A stretch of DNA of 64,000 nucleotides from assembly GCA_902555985.1 (NCBI GenBank), contig CACDUI010000002.1, positions 62,001-126,000 of the forward strand, in the 5' to 3' direction. The notes beneath the pieces are model-generated. The model was given only the letters and a program-made list of their open reading frames with translations. It was not told where the DNA came from and did not search any database. Below are positions 24,861 to 33,845 of this stretch, one piece after another; within the stretch, counting starts at the first letter, position 1, and every line of letters begins with the position of its first letter. The stretch comes from an uncultured Candidatus Actinomarina sp. (GTDB taxonomy: Bacteria; Actinomycetota; Acidimicrobiia; Actinomarinales; Actinomarinaceae). Position numbers and translations under genes: made by a program.

Positions 24861-25832
24861 ATGAATACTATTGCTGTCGATGCAATGGGTGGCGATTCCG
24901 CTCCTGTAGAAGTAGTCAAAGGTGCAATTAAAGCAAAAGAAGATGGCGTAAATGTTGTTTTATGTGGTGATGAGAATTTAATAAAACCATATTTAGGTTC
25001 TTCAGAAATTCCTATATATCACTATCCTCAGGTTATTTCAATGGATGAAGATCCGCTTAAAGCCATTAGGGCAAAAAAAGAATCATCGATTATTGGCTGT
25101 ATGCAGCTGTTAAAAGAAAAAAAAGTTGAAGCAGTATTTTCTGCAGGCTCTACCGGAGCAACATTAATAAGTGCAATAACTATTTTAGGCAAACAAAAAG
25201 GAGTAATCAGGCCAGCTATTGCTTCTGTATTACCAACTATTAATGGGAGTGTCATTTTGCTTGATTCAGGAGCAAGCCTTGATGTCAAACCAAAAGTACT
25301 GTATCAATTTGCTGTAATAGGTTCAAAGCTTGCTGAAGTTCTACTCGACATAGATGCACCTAGGGTTGGCCTTTTAAATAATGGCGAAGAAGAATCAAAG
25401 GGAAGAGATTTAGAAAAGTCTGCTTATAAACTACTATCTTCAAGCAATTTAAATTTTATTGGAAACGTTGAAGGAAGAGATTTTGCAAATGAAAAAGTTG
25501 ATGTTTTTGTTACAGATGGTTTTACAGGAAATGTAGTTTTAAAAACTCTTGAAGGTACTGCCAGGCTCCAACAAAAACTAATTTCTGATTCTTTAAATAG
25601 AAATCTTTTAAAACCTTTGCTTCCCATAGTAAAGAATGCTTTTAAGCCCGTTAAAGATAAGTTAAATCCAGATAAAACTAATGCATCATATTTGCTTGGT
25701 GTTGATGGCTTAGTAACAATTGGTCATGGTTCGTCAAAGCAGGAAGCAATTAAAAATGGAATAAAGTACACAAGCAGTTCAATACAAAAAGATTTTATTG
25801 GAAAGTTTTCCGAGACATTAAAGGAATTATGA
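24861..25832 (+). CDS. plsX: phosphate acyltransferase
   Basis: 323 residues. PlsX turns acyl-ACP into acyl-phosphate for phospholipid synthesis. The N-terminus MNTIAVDAMGGDSAPVEVV, the segment FSAGSTGATLISA and VDVFVTDGFTGNVVLKTLEG are family signatures. It starts 9 nt after rpmF and overlaps rnc by 4 nt. The partner PlsY is not in this window. Confidence 0.96.
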   Translation: MNTIAVDAMGGDSAPVEVVKGAIKAKEDGVNVVLCGDENLIKPYLGSSEIPIYHYPQVISMDEDPLKAIRAKKESSIIGCMQLLKEKKVEAVFSAGSTGATLISAITILGKQKGVIRPAIASVLPTINGSVILLDSGASLDVKPKVLYQFAVIGSKLAEVLLDIDAPRVGLLNNGEEESKGRDLEKSAYKLLSSSNLNFIGNVEGRDFANEKVDVFVTDGFTGNVVLKTLEGTARLQQKLISDSLNRNLLKPLLPIVKNAFKPVKDKLNPDKTNASYLLGVDGLVTIGHGSSKQEAIKNGIKYTSSSIQKDFIGKFSETLKEL

Positions 25833-26506
25833 ATAACCTTTCTGATTTAGAAAAAAGTATTGGATATAAATTTAAAGATAAGAAGTATTTAAAAATAGCT
25901 TTGACACATAAGTCATATTTAGACGAATATCCAGAGTTGCATTCAAATCAAAGATACGAATTTTTTGGTGATGCAATATTAGATTTTGATCTTACTGAAT
26001 ACTTGTTTGAAAAATATCCTGATTTAGATGAAGGAAGCTTAACAAAAATTAGATCAAGCGCAGTAAACCAGTTCTATTTAGTAAAGCTAGGTAGAAAAAT
26101 AAATATTGGTCAGTATTTATATTTGAGTAAAGCCGAAGAATCTACCGGAGGTAGAGAAAAAGACTCAATTTTAGAAGATTCACTAGAAGCTCTTATTGCA
26201 GCACTATATTTCGACGGTGGATTAAAAGCTGTTAATGATTTTGTATCTAAATTTATATATCCAAGTATTAAAGAATTATCACTAAACCCAGGTCAAAAAG
26301 ATTATAAAACTCGACTTCAAGAATTTTTTGCTAAACAGGGACTTAAGGTAAATTATGAAGATGTTTCAGAAGGACCAGATCATGATAAAAACTTTTCAAC
26401 GAATGTCCTATTAGATGAAAAGATTATTGGCAGTGGGGTAGGAAAATCAAAAAAATCAGCCCAACAATCAGCTGCTAAAGATGCATTAAATATATTAGAT
26501 GCCTGA
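25829..26506 (+). CDS. rnc: ribonuclease III
   Basis: 225 residues. The catalytic RNase III domain holds RYEFFGDAILDFDLTEYLF and DSILEDSLEALIAALYFDGG with the metal-binding acidic residues; the C-terminal dsRNA-binding domain (residues 150-225) includes GSGVGKSKKSAQQSAAKDAL. It cleaves rRNA precursors and structured mRNA; a strong hairpin before pnp (63071-63128) is a natural candidate substrate. It overlaps plsX by 4 nt and mutM by 8 nt. Confidence 0.96.
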   Translation: MNNLSDLEKSIGYKFKDKKYLKIALTHKSYLDEYPELHSNQRYEFFGDAILDFDLTEYLFEKYPDLDEGSLTKIRSSAVNQFYLVKLGRKINIGQYLYLSKAEESTGGREKDSILEDSLEALIAALYFDGGLKAVNDFVSKFIYPSIKELSLNPGQKDYKTRLQEFFAKQGLKVNYEDVSEGPDHDKNFSTNVLLDEKIIGSGVGKSKKSAQQSAAKDALNILDA

Positions 26507-27293
26507 GTTACCAGAAGTTGAATCTGTACGAAAAGTACTTGAAAAATCTTTAATAAATCAAAAAATAAAAAAATATAACATAACCGATAAAAGAATAAAT
26601 AGATTTAACAACAAAAATCCAAAAATTAATGGTTTACTATGTGACATCAAAAGAAAAGGTAAGGTTCTTCAATTTAAATTTGATAATATTTCCTTTTTAT
26701 TTCATCTAGGTATGAGTGGAAGGCTTGCTCTAAACAGTGCTAAAAATAAACATACTCATGGAGTATTTGTTTTTGAACGAGATATATTGATTTTTGATGA
26801 TATTCGAAAATTTGGATTTATAAAAATATTGAATAATGATGAAGTATTTAATCATTTTGAAAAACTCGGTCCTGATTCGCTCAACTTAACTCAATCAAAC
26901 AAAATTCAAATAATGCAAAAAGCAAGTAGAAGTTCTGTTGGAGTAAAAAAATTTTTGTTAAACCAAAAAAATATAAGTGGCTTGGGAAATATTTATGTAA
27001 ATGAGATATTATTTTTATCCAAGATCAATCCTTTTTTATCTACATTTAGATTAAATACCGATAGTTGGAGTACTATTTTTTCAAATACAAGAAAAATTCT
27101 TAAAAAAGCTATAAAGAATAATGGAACAACATTAAGTGATATGACATACTACCTACCCTTAGGTGACTATGGCACTCATCAGAATAATTTATTAGTTTAT
27201 GGAAGTAACATTTGTTTTTTTTGTTCAGGGAAAATTGATAAACTGTATATAGATTCAAGAGCTACATATATGTGTAATAAATGTCAGAGATAA
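26499..27293 (+). CDS. mutM: formamidopyrimidine-DNA glycosylase
   Basis: 264 residues. Fpg/MutM excises oxidised purines. The catalytic N-terminus PELPEVESV (Pro2, Glu3), the helix-two-turn-helix with ISGLGNIYVNEILF and a zinc finger made of CFFC and CNKC at the C-terminus are complete. Numerous Asn and Lys residues reflect the AT-rich genome. It overlaps rnc by 8 nt and the asparaginase-like gene by 13 nt. Confidence 0.95.
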   Translation: MPELPEVESVRKVLEKSLINQKIKKYNITDKRINRFNNKNPKINGLLCDIKRKGKVLQFKFDNISFLFHLGMSGRLALNSAKNKHTHGVFVFERDILIFDDIRKFGFIKILNNDEVFNHFEKLGPDSLNLTQSNKIQIMQKASRSSVGVKKFLLNQKNISGLGNIYVNEILFLSKINPFLSTFRLNTDSWSTIFSNTRKILKKAIKNNGTTLSDMTYYLPLGDYGTHQNNLLVYGSNICFFCSGKIDKLYIDSRATYMCNKCQR

Positions 27294-28216
27294 ATAATTT
27301 AACGGTCAATATCTATAGGGATGGATTTGTAGAATCTTCTCATGAAGTTTGTGTTTATTCAAATTCAAAAATATCTAATGATTATTTTTTTCCGCGTTCG
27401 GCAGTTAAGCCAATGCAAGTCATGCCATTATTAATTGAAGCTTCAAAACAAAATGTTGAATTTAATTTAAAAGAGATAGCATTATTTGCATCTTCTCACT
27501 CTGGGCAAAGAGAACACACAGATTTCATAGATAGTGTTGCAAATAAATTTTTTATTAATTTAGAAAATTTAGAATGCGGTCCGCAAAGACCCTTTCATGA
27601 AGAAACTGCAGATTTACTTGTTAGACAAGGTAAAAATTTTACAAATCTACATAATAACTGTTCTGGAAAGCATTTGTCGATGCTTATTTTTTCAAAATTA
27701 TTAGGAGAAGATCAAAATGAATATTGTCAACTGTCTCACAAAACCCAAGAAGTTATTAAAAATTATTTCATTGAAATATTTGATACGAAAGATATAGGGT
27801 TTGGTATTGATGGATGTGGACTGCCTGCTATTAAGTTAAAAGTTTCGAATTTTTTAAATTCAATACAAAAAATGCAAGATAGTAATAATTCTAAAATTTG
27901 GAATAATGTGTTCAAAGCATATATGCAATATCCGATAATAATTGGGGGAGAACAACGGACAGATACAAATATAATTATCAATTCAAAACAAGACCTAATG
28001 GCCAAATCAGGAGCAGAGGGTGTTTTATTTGTAAGTAATAATAACGAATCTTTAGTATTTAATTGTAAGGATGGTAGCAAAAGGGGTGTTGATTTAGCAG
28101 CTACCTCTTATTTACATAAAATAGGTTGGATATCTAAAGAACCTTATAAATATATTGAAAGTACTTTAATTTTTAATAAACAAAATATTCGTGCTGTAGA
28201 AATAGAAGTGGTATAA
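27281..28216 (+). CDS. asparaginase (type II-like, bacterial asparaginase_II family)
   Basis: 311 residues of the Asparaginase_II family, distinct from the classical AnsA/AnsB fold. Visible landmarks are FPRSAVKPMQVMPLL near residue 35, LFASSHSGQREHTDF near 68 and NNCSGKHLSMLIFS near 125, then GIDGCGLPAIKL and KSGAEGVLFV. Hydrolysis of asparagine is the family annotation and is not proven widely. It overlaps mutM by 13 nt and is followed by a hairpin before smc. Its place inside the mutM-smc run is unusual. Confidence 0.85.
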   Translation: MSEINNLTVNIYRDGFVESSHEVCVYSNSKISNDYFFPRSAVKPMQVMPLLIEASKQNVEFNLKEIALFASSHSGQREHTDFIDSVANKFFINLENLECGPQRPFHEETADLLVRQGKNFTNLHNNCSGKHLSMLIFSKLLGEDQNEYCQLSHKTQEVIKNYFIEIFDTKDIGFGIDGCGLPAIKLKVSNFLNSIQKMQDSNNSKIWNNVFKAYMQYPIIIGGEQRTDTNIIINSKQDLMAKSGAEGVLFVSNNNESLVFNCKDGSKRGVDLAATSYLHKIGWISKEPYKYIESTLIFNKQNIRAVEIEVV

Positions 28217-28228
28217 AAATAATTCGAA

Positions 28229-28248
28229 AATAAGAAATTTATCTTATT
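28229..28248 (+). terminator. weak AT-rich hairpin between asparaginase and smc
   Basis: AATAAGA, six-base loop, TCTTATT (7-bp stem, all but one pair A-T). The stem is weak and followed by a mixed T/A run; it may reduce read-through into smc. Confidence 0.3.
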
Positions 28249-28282
28249 TATTACTATTATGTAATTAACAACAGGGTAATAA

Positions 28283-30928
28283 ATGTATTTAAAATCATTA
28301 GATATTAATGGGTTCAAGTCTTTTGCTGAAAAGACTAATATTCAATTATCAGAAGAAGTTAATGTAATTGTTGGGCCTAATGGCTCAGGGAAATCTAACG
28401 TAGTTGATGCTATATCTTGGGTACTTGGAACACAAAGCCCAGCTTCATTAAGAACTAATAAAATGGAAGATGTAATCTTTGCAGGAACTGAAAAGTTAGC
28501 TGAAAAAGGTTTTGCTGAAGTATATTTAAATTTTGAAGTAGATGAAAAAATATTTAATGGAAATTCTGAAATTTCTATAGGAAGAAAACTTTTCAGAGAT
28601 GGAACCTCTGAATACTTTATGAATGGTCTAAATTGTAGGCTATTAGATATACAGGAATTTTTAAGTGATGTTGGAATTGGTAAGCAGCAGCACATCATCA
28701 TTTCACAAGGCCAAATTGCAGAGATTCTTAATTCAAAACCTGAAGACCACAGACTTACTATTGAAGAGGCTTCAGGGATTCTTCCATTGAGATCAAAAAA
28801 AGAAAGATCTTTGAAAAGAATTGAGTCTGGTGATAAAGAAATTAAAAGGGCAAAAGATGTCTTGCGTGAAATTAAAAAACAACTAAAACCTCTTCAAGAG
28901 CAAGCAGAGCAGGCAAAGCTTCATGAAGACACCACTAACCAACTAAAAGAAAATAATGTAAAACTTAATGTTCTTTTATACAAAAATATTCAACAAGCTA
29001 TAAATGCACTAGATGAAACTGATAAGAGGATTACTTTTGAAATTAGTAATACTGAGTCAAAAATTAAATCCTTAAAAGAAGAAAAGTACAAATTTAATAA
29101 CAATCTTGGCGATGGAATTTCAATAGGTTCAACATTTAAAGACTACTCTTCAAAAATTAATAATATTACTGAGCAACTCAGATCTATCGCTCAGGTCGCC
29201 AATGAAAGAAAAGATAATCTTGATAGAGAAGATTTTAAAAATTTAGAACAAGTTAATAAAATTACAAAAAAAATTGAACAAAATACAAATCAAATAAGTT
29301 CTTTATCTACCCAACTAGTTTCTAAACAACATACATTAAAGAATTTACAGTCCACTTATGATGATCTCAAAAATAATCTTGAATCTGTTATAAAAAAATC
29401 ATCAGCTTCTATTGAAGTTAATGAAGCTTTGCTTGAAACTGAAATAAAAACATTACAAAAAAATATAAATGAAGCATCTGGTAGATTAAATACTCTTAGT
29501 GAAGATTTGCGTAAGTGGCAAAACGATGTAAGTAAGTCAGAAGGATTACTTATAGAATTAAATAATGATTTATATGAAGCAAATATTTTTCTTGAATCTA
29601 AAAATAAATACGTTGAGTTCAACAATGGGATACTAGATAGAGAAATATTATCCAAAAATAATAATATCGATAAATTAAATCAACATAAAGATTCAATAAA
29701 AAATCAATTAATAGAAAAGCAGGAGTTACTTTCTGGTATTAATGAAAATGAATCATTTAAGTTAGATATAAACAATCAAAAAAATAACTTGGAAAATCAA
29801 ATAAGTGAGATTGAAAAACAAATATCTGCGGTATCTAATCAATTAGTTTCTTCACAAGAAAGAATTAAAACTTTAACAGAACAAAATATTGAATTTAAAA
29901 ATGAAAAGGAAAATATAGCATCAAATAAGAATACAAATTCTAAAGATGAATTGTCTAATCTTGTTGGTGTGGTAAAAACCTATATTAACTTTACTAATAA
30001 AGCTTCTGAATTATTAGATAGTAAATCTGATGAATTCGATTCAAAGTACGGCAATACAAATAAAAAAATTCAAAGTATTGATAATGAAATAGAAGAATTA
30101 AGTAAAAATTACTATGAATACAAAGACTTGAAAACTTCTAATGTAATAAAATTATCTGAAAATCAAAATCAACTTTCCAATCATTATTCAACTTTAAAAA
30201 ATATATATGGACTTAGTGAAGAATGGATTAAAAATTATTCTATTGAAGGCTTAAATCAAAATGAATTACAGAATCAAATTAAATTAAATGAGTCTGAACT
30301 TGAGAAAATTGGAACAGTTAATTATCTAGCTAGAGATGATTTTGAGTCGTTGAATGAAAGATTCAATGAAATCACTAAAAATATTGATGATCTTAAATTA
30401 GCTAAGATTGAATTAGTTTCACACATTAAAGAAATTGAAAATGAGATTGAATTTAGAATTCAATCTTCATTCAATTCAATATCTGTTCACTTCTCAGAAA
30501 TATTTGAAACATTATTTCCCGGAGGAAAGGGTTCTTTATCATTTACAGATAAGGAGAATATTTTAGAGACAGGAATAGATATTTCAGTTCAACCAAAAGG
30601 CAAAAAAGTTAAAAAATTAAGCTTATTGTCAGGTGGAGAGAGATCTTTAGCTGCAATAGCATTCCTTTTTTCAATATTTAAATCATTTCCTAGTCCTTTT
30701 TATATTCTTGACGAAGTTGAAGCTGCATTAGATGATGCTAATTTACATAGAATGATTAATTTACTTAAACATGTAAAAAATGATGCTCAATATATTATTG
30801 TTACACACCAACAACAAACTATGCATGCTGGAGATGTACTCTATGGTGTTACTATGGAACCTGGCTCAGGCTCCAGAGTATTTATAAAAACAAAAGCAGA
30901 TTTTGAAGCGTTAATTAAAAAATCATGA
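28283..30928 (+). CDS. smc: chromosome segregation protein SMC, short form without recognisable hinge
   Basis: 881 residues, against roughly 1,150-1,200 for typical bacterial SMC. The head is complete: Walker A VGPNGSGKSNVVDA at 31-39, the Q-loop region IISQGQIAEIL, the ABC signature LLSGGERSLAAIA at about 782 and Walker B FYILDEVEAALDDAN. Residues about 170-690 read as continuous coiled coil rich in Asn, Lys, Glu and Ser. I see no hinge domain (no glycine-rich GxxGxxxDL segment or GRATF-like motif) in the middle. It overlaps cdd by 4 nt. ftsY, which often follows smc, is absent. It could alternatively be another SMC-like family. Confidence 0.9.
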   Translation: MYLKSLDINGFKSFAEKTNIQLSEEVNVIVGPNGSGKSNVVDAISWVLGTQSPASLRTNKMEDVIFAGTEKLAEKGFAEVYLNFEVDEKIFNGNSEISIGRKLFRDGTSEYFMNGLNCRLLDIQEFLSDVGIGKQQHIIISQGQIAEILNSKPEDHRLTIEEASGILPLRSKKERSLKRIESGDKEIKRAKDVLREIKKQLKPLQEQAEQAKLHEDTTNQLKENNVKLNVLLYKNIQQAINALDETDKRITFEISNTESKIKSLKEEKYKFNNNLGDGISIGSTFKDYSSKINNITEQLRSIAQVANERKDNLDREDFKNLEQVNKITKKIEQNTNQISSLSTQLVSKQHTLKNLQSTYDDLKNNLESVIKKSSASIEVNEALLETEIKTLQKNINEASGRLNTLSEDLRKWQNDVSKSEGLLIELNNDLYEANIFLESKNKYVEFNNGILDREILSKNNNIDKLNQHKDSIKNQLIEKQELLSGINENESFKLDINNQKNNLENQISEIEKQISAVSNQLVSSQERIKTLTEQNIEFKNEKENIASNKNTNSKDELSNLVGVVKTYINFTNKASELLDSKSDEFDSKYGNTNKKIQSIDNEIEELSKNYYEYKDLKTSNVIKLSENQNQLSNHYSTLKNIYGLSEEWIKNYSIEGLNQNELQNQIKLNESELEKIGTVNYLARDDFESLNERFNEITKNIDDLKLAKIELVSHIKEIENEIEFRIQSSFNSISVHFSEIFETLFPGGKGSLSFTDKENILETGIDISVQPKGKKVKKLSLLSGGERSLAAIAFLFSIFKSFPSPFYILDEVEAALDDANLHRMINLLKHVKNDAQYIIVTHQQQTMHAGDVLYGVTMEPGSGSRVFIKTKADFEALIKKS

Positions 30929-31317
30929 ATGACCAAGAATTAGCAAATCTAGCTAGTGAAATAGCGAAGAAAGCTTACGCACCGTATTCAAACTTTAGAG
31001 TTGGAGCTGCTCTTATTACAGATTCTGGAAATATATATACTGGCTGTAATATTGAAAACGTTTCTTATCCGGCAACTGTCTGCGCTGAGGATGTTGCAGT
31101 TGTGAAAGCAATTTCAGAAGGCGAAACAAAGATTGATATTCTTGCTGTTTCATGCATAGATGCAATTGATGAACCCATTTTTCCTTGTGGCATATCTAGA
31201 CAACGTATGGCAGAATTTGGTGTTGAAGATGTGATTGTTGTTTATAAGGGTGATTTCAAAAAATATAAATTTGATGAAGTGCTTCCTTTTGATAATAAAA
31301 TAAAATTTAAAGATTAA
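30925..31317 (+). CDS. cdd: cytidine deaminase with altered zinc site
   Basis: 130 residues of the tetrameric cytidine deaminase family. The substrate segment YSNFRVGAALI and NIENVSYPATVCAED hold the zinc Cys53 and the proton-shuttle Glu55. The second motif reads FPCGISRQRM: Cys88 is present but the expected second Cys (PCGxCRQ) is Ser91 (TCT codon). One of three zinc ligands therefore appears lost or replaced. It overlaps smc and converges with etfA by 4 nt, and neighbours a nucleoside-salvage cluster, so the biological role is still likely cytidine/deoxycytidine salvage. Confidence 0.85.
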   Translation: MNDQELANLASEIAKKAYAPYSNFRVGAALITDSGNIYTGCNIENVSYPATVCAEDVAVVKAISEGETKIDILAVSCIDAIDEPIFPCGISRQRMAEFGVEDVIVVYKGDFKKYKFDEVLPFDNKIKFKD

Positions 31318-32231
31318 ATATTTTCATTAAGTTTTGGTATGACGCTTAGGGTATCACCAACTATACCCAGATCAGCTAACTGAAATATAGGTGCTTCCTC
31401 ATCTTTGTTAATTGCTATTACAAATTTTGAATCCTTCATTCCAACTTGATGTTGGGTTGCTCCAGATATACCACAAGCAATATAAATATCTGGCTTAACA
31501 GTCTTACCAGTTTGACCTACTTGCTGAGAGTAAGGCATCCATCCAGCGTCAACAATAGCTCTAGTTCCGCCAATTGCAGCATTTAGTTTGTTTGCTAATG
31601 TTTCAATCATTTCCAAATTTTCTTTTTCAACCATACCTCTACCAGCAGAAATCACCACTTTAGAATCTTCAAGCTGAGGACCTGTTTTTTCTTCAATATA
31701 GATATCAAAGACATCTAAATCAGTGTTTTCAACTTCAATAGTTTCATAATCCGAATTAACTTCAATTTCAACTGGATCAAACGCTTTTGGTCTAATTAAA
31801 AGTAGAGAATGATCTGAATTAATTTTTGCTTTATATAAACTTTCACCACCATTAATAGAGTTAATTGTAGAAATCTTTCCATCTTCTAAGTTAAAATCGA
31901 CAACATTAGAAACTGGACTACTGTTTAAATCCACAGAAATAAATGAAATTAAATCTCTGCACATATAAGTTGAAGAACCTAAAATGAGCTTGATATCTTC
32001 ATTTTTAATAATTTCAGAAATTTTAGAGGCAATTTTTGAAAAATTAAAAGAGCTGCTGGCCCTTTTAAGATATGTTTGCTTAACTTCATTTAATCCAATT
32101 GCAGGACTATCTTCGCTTCCGACAGTTATTAACTGGACATCTAATTCCATAGATTTAGCTTTACCTAATATCTCAAGTGTTCCTGAACTTAAATTTTTAT
32201 TTATAACTTCTCCAATAATTAATGTTTTCAT
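31314..32231 (-). CDS. etfA: electron transfer flavoprotein subunit alpha
   Basis: 305 residues. The C-terminal FAD domain is clear: VVISAGRGMVEKENLEMI, the segment GWMPYSQQVGQTGKTVKPDIY and CGISGATQHQVGM, with the final AINKDEEAPIFQLADLGIVG. ETF accepts electrons from acyl-CoA dehydrogenases; the candidate donor is encoded at 5070-6275. It overlaps etfB by 4 nt and is the last gene of the minus-strand run. ETF-quinone oxidoreductase is not in the window. Confidence 0.95.
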   Translation of the reverse strand: MKTLIIGEVINKNLSSGTLEILGKAKSMELDVQLITVGSEDSPAIGLNEVKQTYLKRASSSFNFSKIASKISEIIKNEDIKLILGSSTYMCRDLISFISVDLNSSPVSNVVDFNLEDGKISTINSINGGESLYKAKINSDHSLLLIRPKAFDPVEIEVNSDYETIEVENTDLDVFDIYIEEKTGPQLEDSKVVISAGRGMVEKENLEMIETLANKLNAAIGGTRAIVDAGWMPYSQQVGQTGKTVKPDIYIACGISGATQHQVGMKDSKFVIAINKDEEAPIFQLADLGIVGDTLSVIPKLNENI

Positions 32232-32977
32232 ATGATTTTTAATTCCTTTAACTTATTAACTATTTCTTGATAGGCTTCACCCTCATCAATAATTTTTTCA
32301 CCGGACTTAGAACTTTCTACTGACTCAACATTTAAAAATTCAAGATTTTGATTAGTAACAATATTTAACTCACCCAATGGTATTTGCTCTATTGACTTAG
32401 ATTTAGCTGCCATAATATCTTTAAAATTTGGATATCTTGGTTCTACCCCTCCTGCTGTAACAGAAATCACACATTTATCTGGCATGTTTACTTTTTCTGA
32501 ACCTTCACCAGTTTGTCTAGTTAATGTAATATTGTCACCAGTTTCGATAGCTTTGACATATGATATACATTCAACATCTAGGAATCGAGAAACTTGCTGA
32601 GGAACAGTCCCTGAGTATCCATCAGTAGATTCTGTTCCAAAAATTACAATATCCGCTGTTAATGATTTTGCTAATTCACTAAGAACATTAGCGGTCATTA
32701 GAGAATTTGAACCTTTTAATGAGTCATCATCGACATAGATAGCCTTATCAGCTCCCATTTGTAAAGCTTGTTGGAGCCCTTTTTGTGTTCCTGAAGGTCC
32801 CATAGATATTATTGTCACTTCTGCGTCAAATTTCTCTTTTAATTGTAGAGCAACTTCAATTCCATATCTGTCAGTATCATCTAATACTTGTTCTTCAGGT
32901 CGATTTATTATTCCATCGGAATACGTAACTTCATTAGCTGGATCAGGAATTTGCTTAGCGCATACTGCAATTTTCAT
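32228..32977 (-). CDS. etfB: electron transfer flavoprotein subunit beta
   Basis: 249 residues. MKIAVCAKQIPDPANEV is the standard N-terminus; the AMP-binding segment ADIVIFGTESTDGYSGTVPQ and the recognition loop RYPNFKDIMAAKSKSIE are intact. The latter (with the Leu/Lys region) is the contact for acyl-CoA dehydrogenases. It follows punA by 22 nt and overlaps etfA by 4 nt. Confidence 0.95.
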   Translation of the reverse strand: MKIAVCAKQIPDPANEVTYSDGIINRPEEQVLDDTDRYGIEVALQLKEKFDAEVTIISMGPSGTQKGLQQALQMGADKAIYVDDDSLKGSNSLMTANVLSELAKSLTADIVIFGTESTDGYSGTVPQQVSRFLDVECISYVKAIETGDNITLTRQTGEGSEKVNMPDKCVISVTAGGVEPRYPNFKDIMAAKSKSIEQIPLGELNIVTNQNLEFLNVESVESSKSGEKIIDEGEAYQEIVNKLKELKII

Positions 32978-32999
32978 ATGTATATATTAATTTATGTAA

Positions 33000-33824
33000 T
33001 TAATTATCTGAATTTAATTCAGTTAAAAATTCTTTCATAAAACCTTGTAATTTCTTCTTTGATTGATCTGCAATTTCAACAACTTCCTCATGGTTCAAAG
33101 GATTTTTACTTATCCCTGCTGCAAGGTTTGTAACCAAAGAAAAAGCACAAATACTCATACCTGCATGTTTTGCTACTATCGCTTCAGGAACTGTTGACAT
33201 TCCTACTAAATCTGCTCCAATTCTTTTAGCAAATTGAACTTCTGCAGGCGTCTCATATGAGGGTCCTGTAAACCAAGCATAAATTCCTGTTTTGAAATCA
33301 AAATGATTTTTGGAAACTTTTTTTGCCAAATTTATAAAATTTTTGTCATAAACTTCAGACATGTCTGGAAATCTTGGGCCGAAAGTATCAAAATTTTTAC
33401 CCATTAACGGGTTGTTCCCAGTTAAATTTATATGGTCGGTGATTGAAATTATATCTCCTGGAACATAATTTTCAGAAATACCTCCAGCAGCATTTGTTAA
33501 AATAAGATTTTTTACACCAAGTTGTGAAAAAGCTCTAACTGGTATTACTAAATCTTGTATCGGATAGCCTTCGTAATAATGTGCTCTTCCCGACAATATA
33601 GCAGTCAATTTTTCATTAATAGAGACAATTGACAACTTACCAGCATGACCTTCAACTGATGGTGCTAAAAAATTGGGTATATCTGAATAATCAACTTGAT
33701 ATAATGGATCATAATTTTCTTCAAAACCACCCATTCCAGATCCTAAAATTATCATCGTTTCTATTTTTTGATTGTTTATTAGCTTAGAAATAAAATCTTT
33801 AGCTTCGTTAATTTTTTCTATCAT
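33000..33824 (-). CDS. punA: purine-nucleoside phosphorylase (trimeric type)
   Basis: 274 residues of the trimeric PNP family, cleaving inosine/guanosine with phosphate. Landmarks: MIILGSGMGGFEENY at the N-terminus, LSGRAHYYEGY, LILTNAAGGISENY and GADLVGMSTVPEAIVAKHAG. It sits in an operon upp-deoB-punA-etfB-etfA, the first three of which form a nucleoside salvage route (base, ribose-1-phosphate to ribose-5-phosphate). The gap to deoB is 21 nt. Confidence 0.93.
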   Translation of the reverse strand: MIEKINEAKDFISKLINNQKIETMIILGSGMGGFEENYDPLYQVDYSDIPNFLAPSVEGHAGKLSIVSINEKLTAILSGRAHYYEGYPIQDLVIPVRAFSQLGVKNLILTNAAGGISENYVPGDIISITDHINLTGNNPLMGKNFDTFGPRFPDMSEVYDKNFINLAKKVSKNHFDFKTGIYAWFTGPSYETPAEVQFAKRIGADLVGMSTVPEAIVAKHAGMSICAFSLVTNLAAGISKNPLNHEEVVEIADQSKKKLQGFMKEFLTELNSDN

Positions 33825-33845
33825 TACATATTTAAGATTAATAAT

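Noticed and set aside
28342-28701. Minus-strand 119-codon frame inside smc
   Set aside because: Covers the Walker A region of SMC on the opposite strand and shows no motif or initiation signal.
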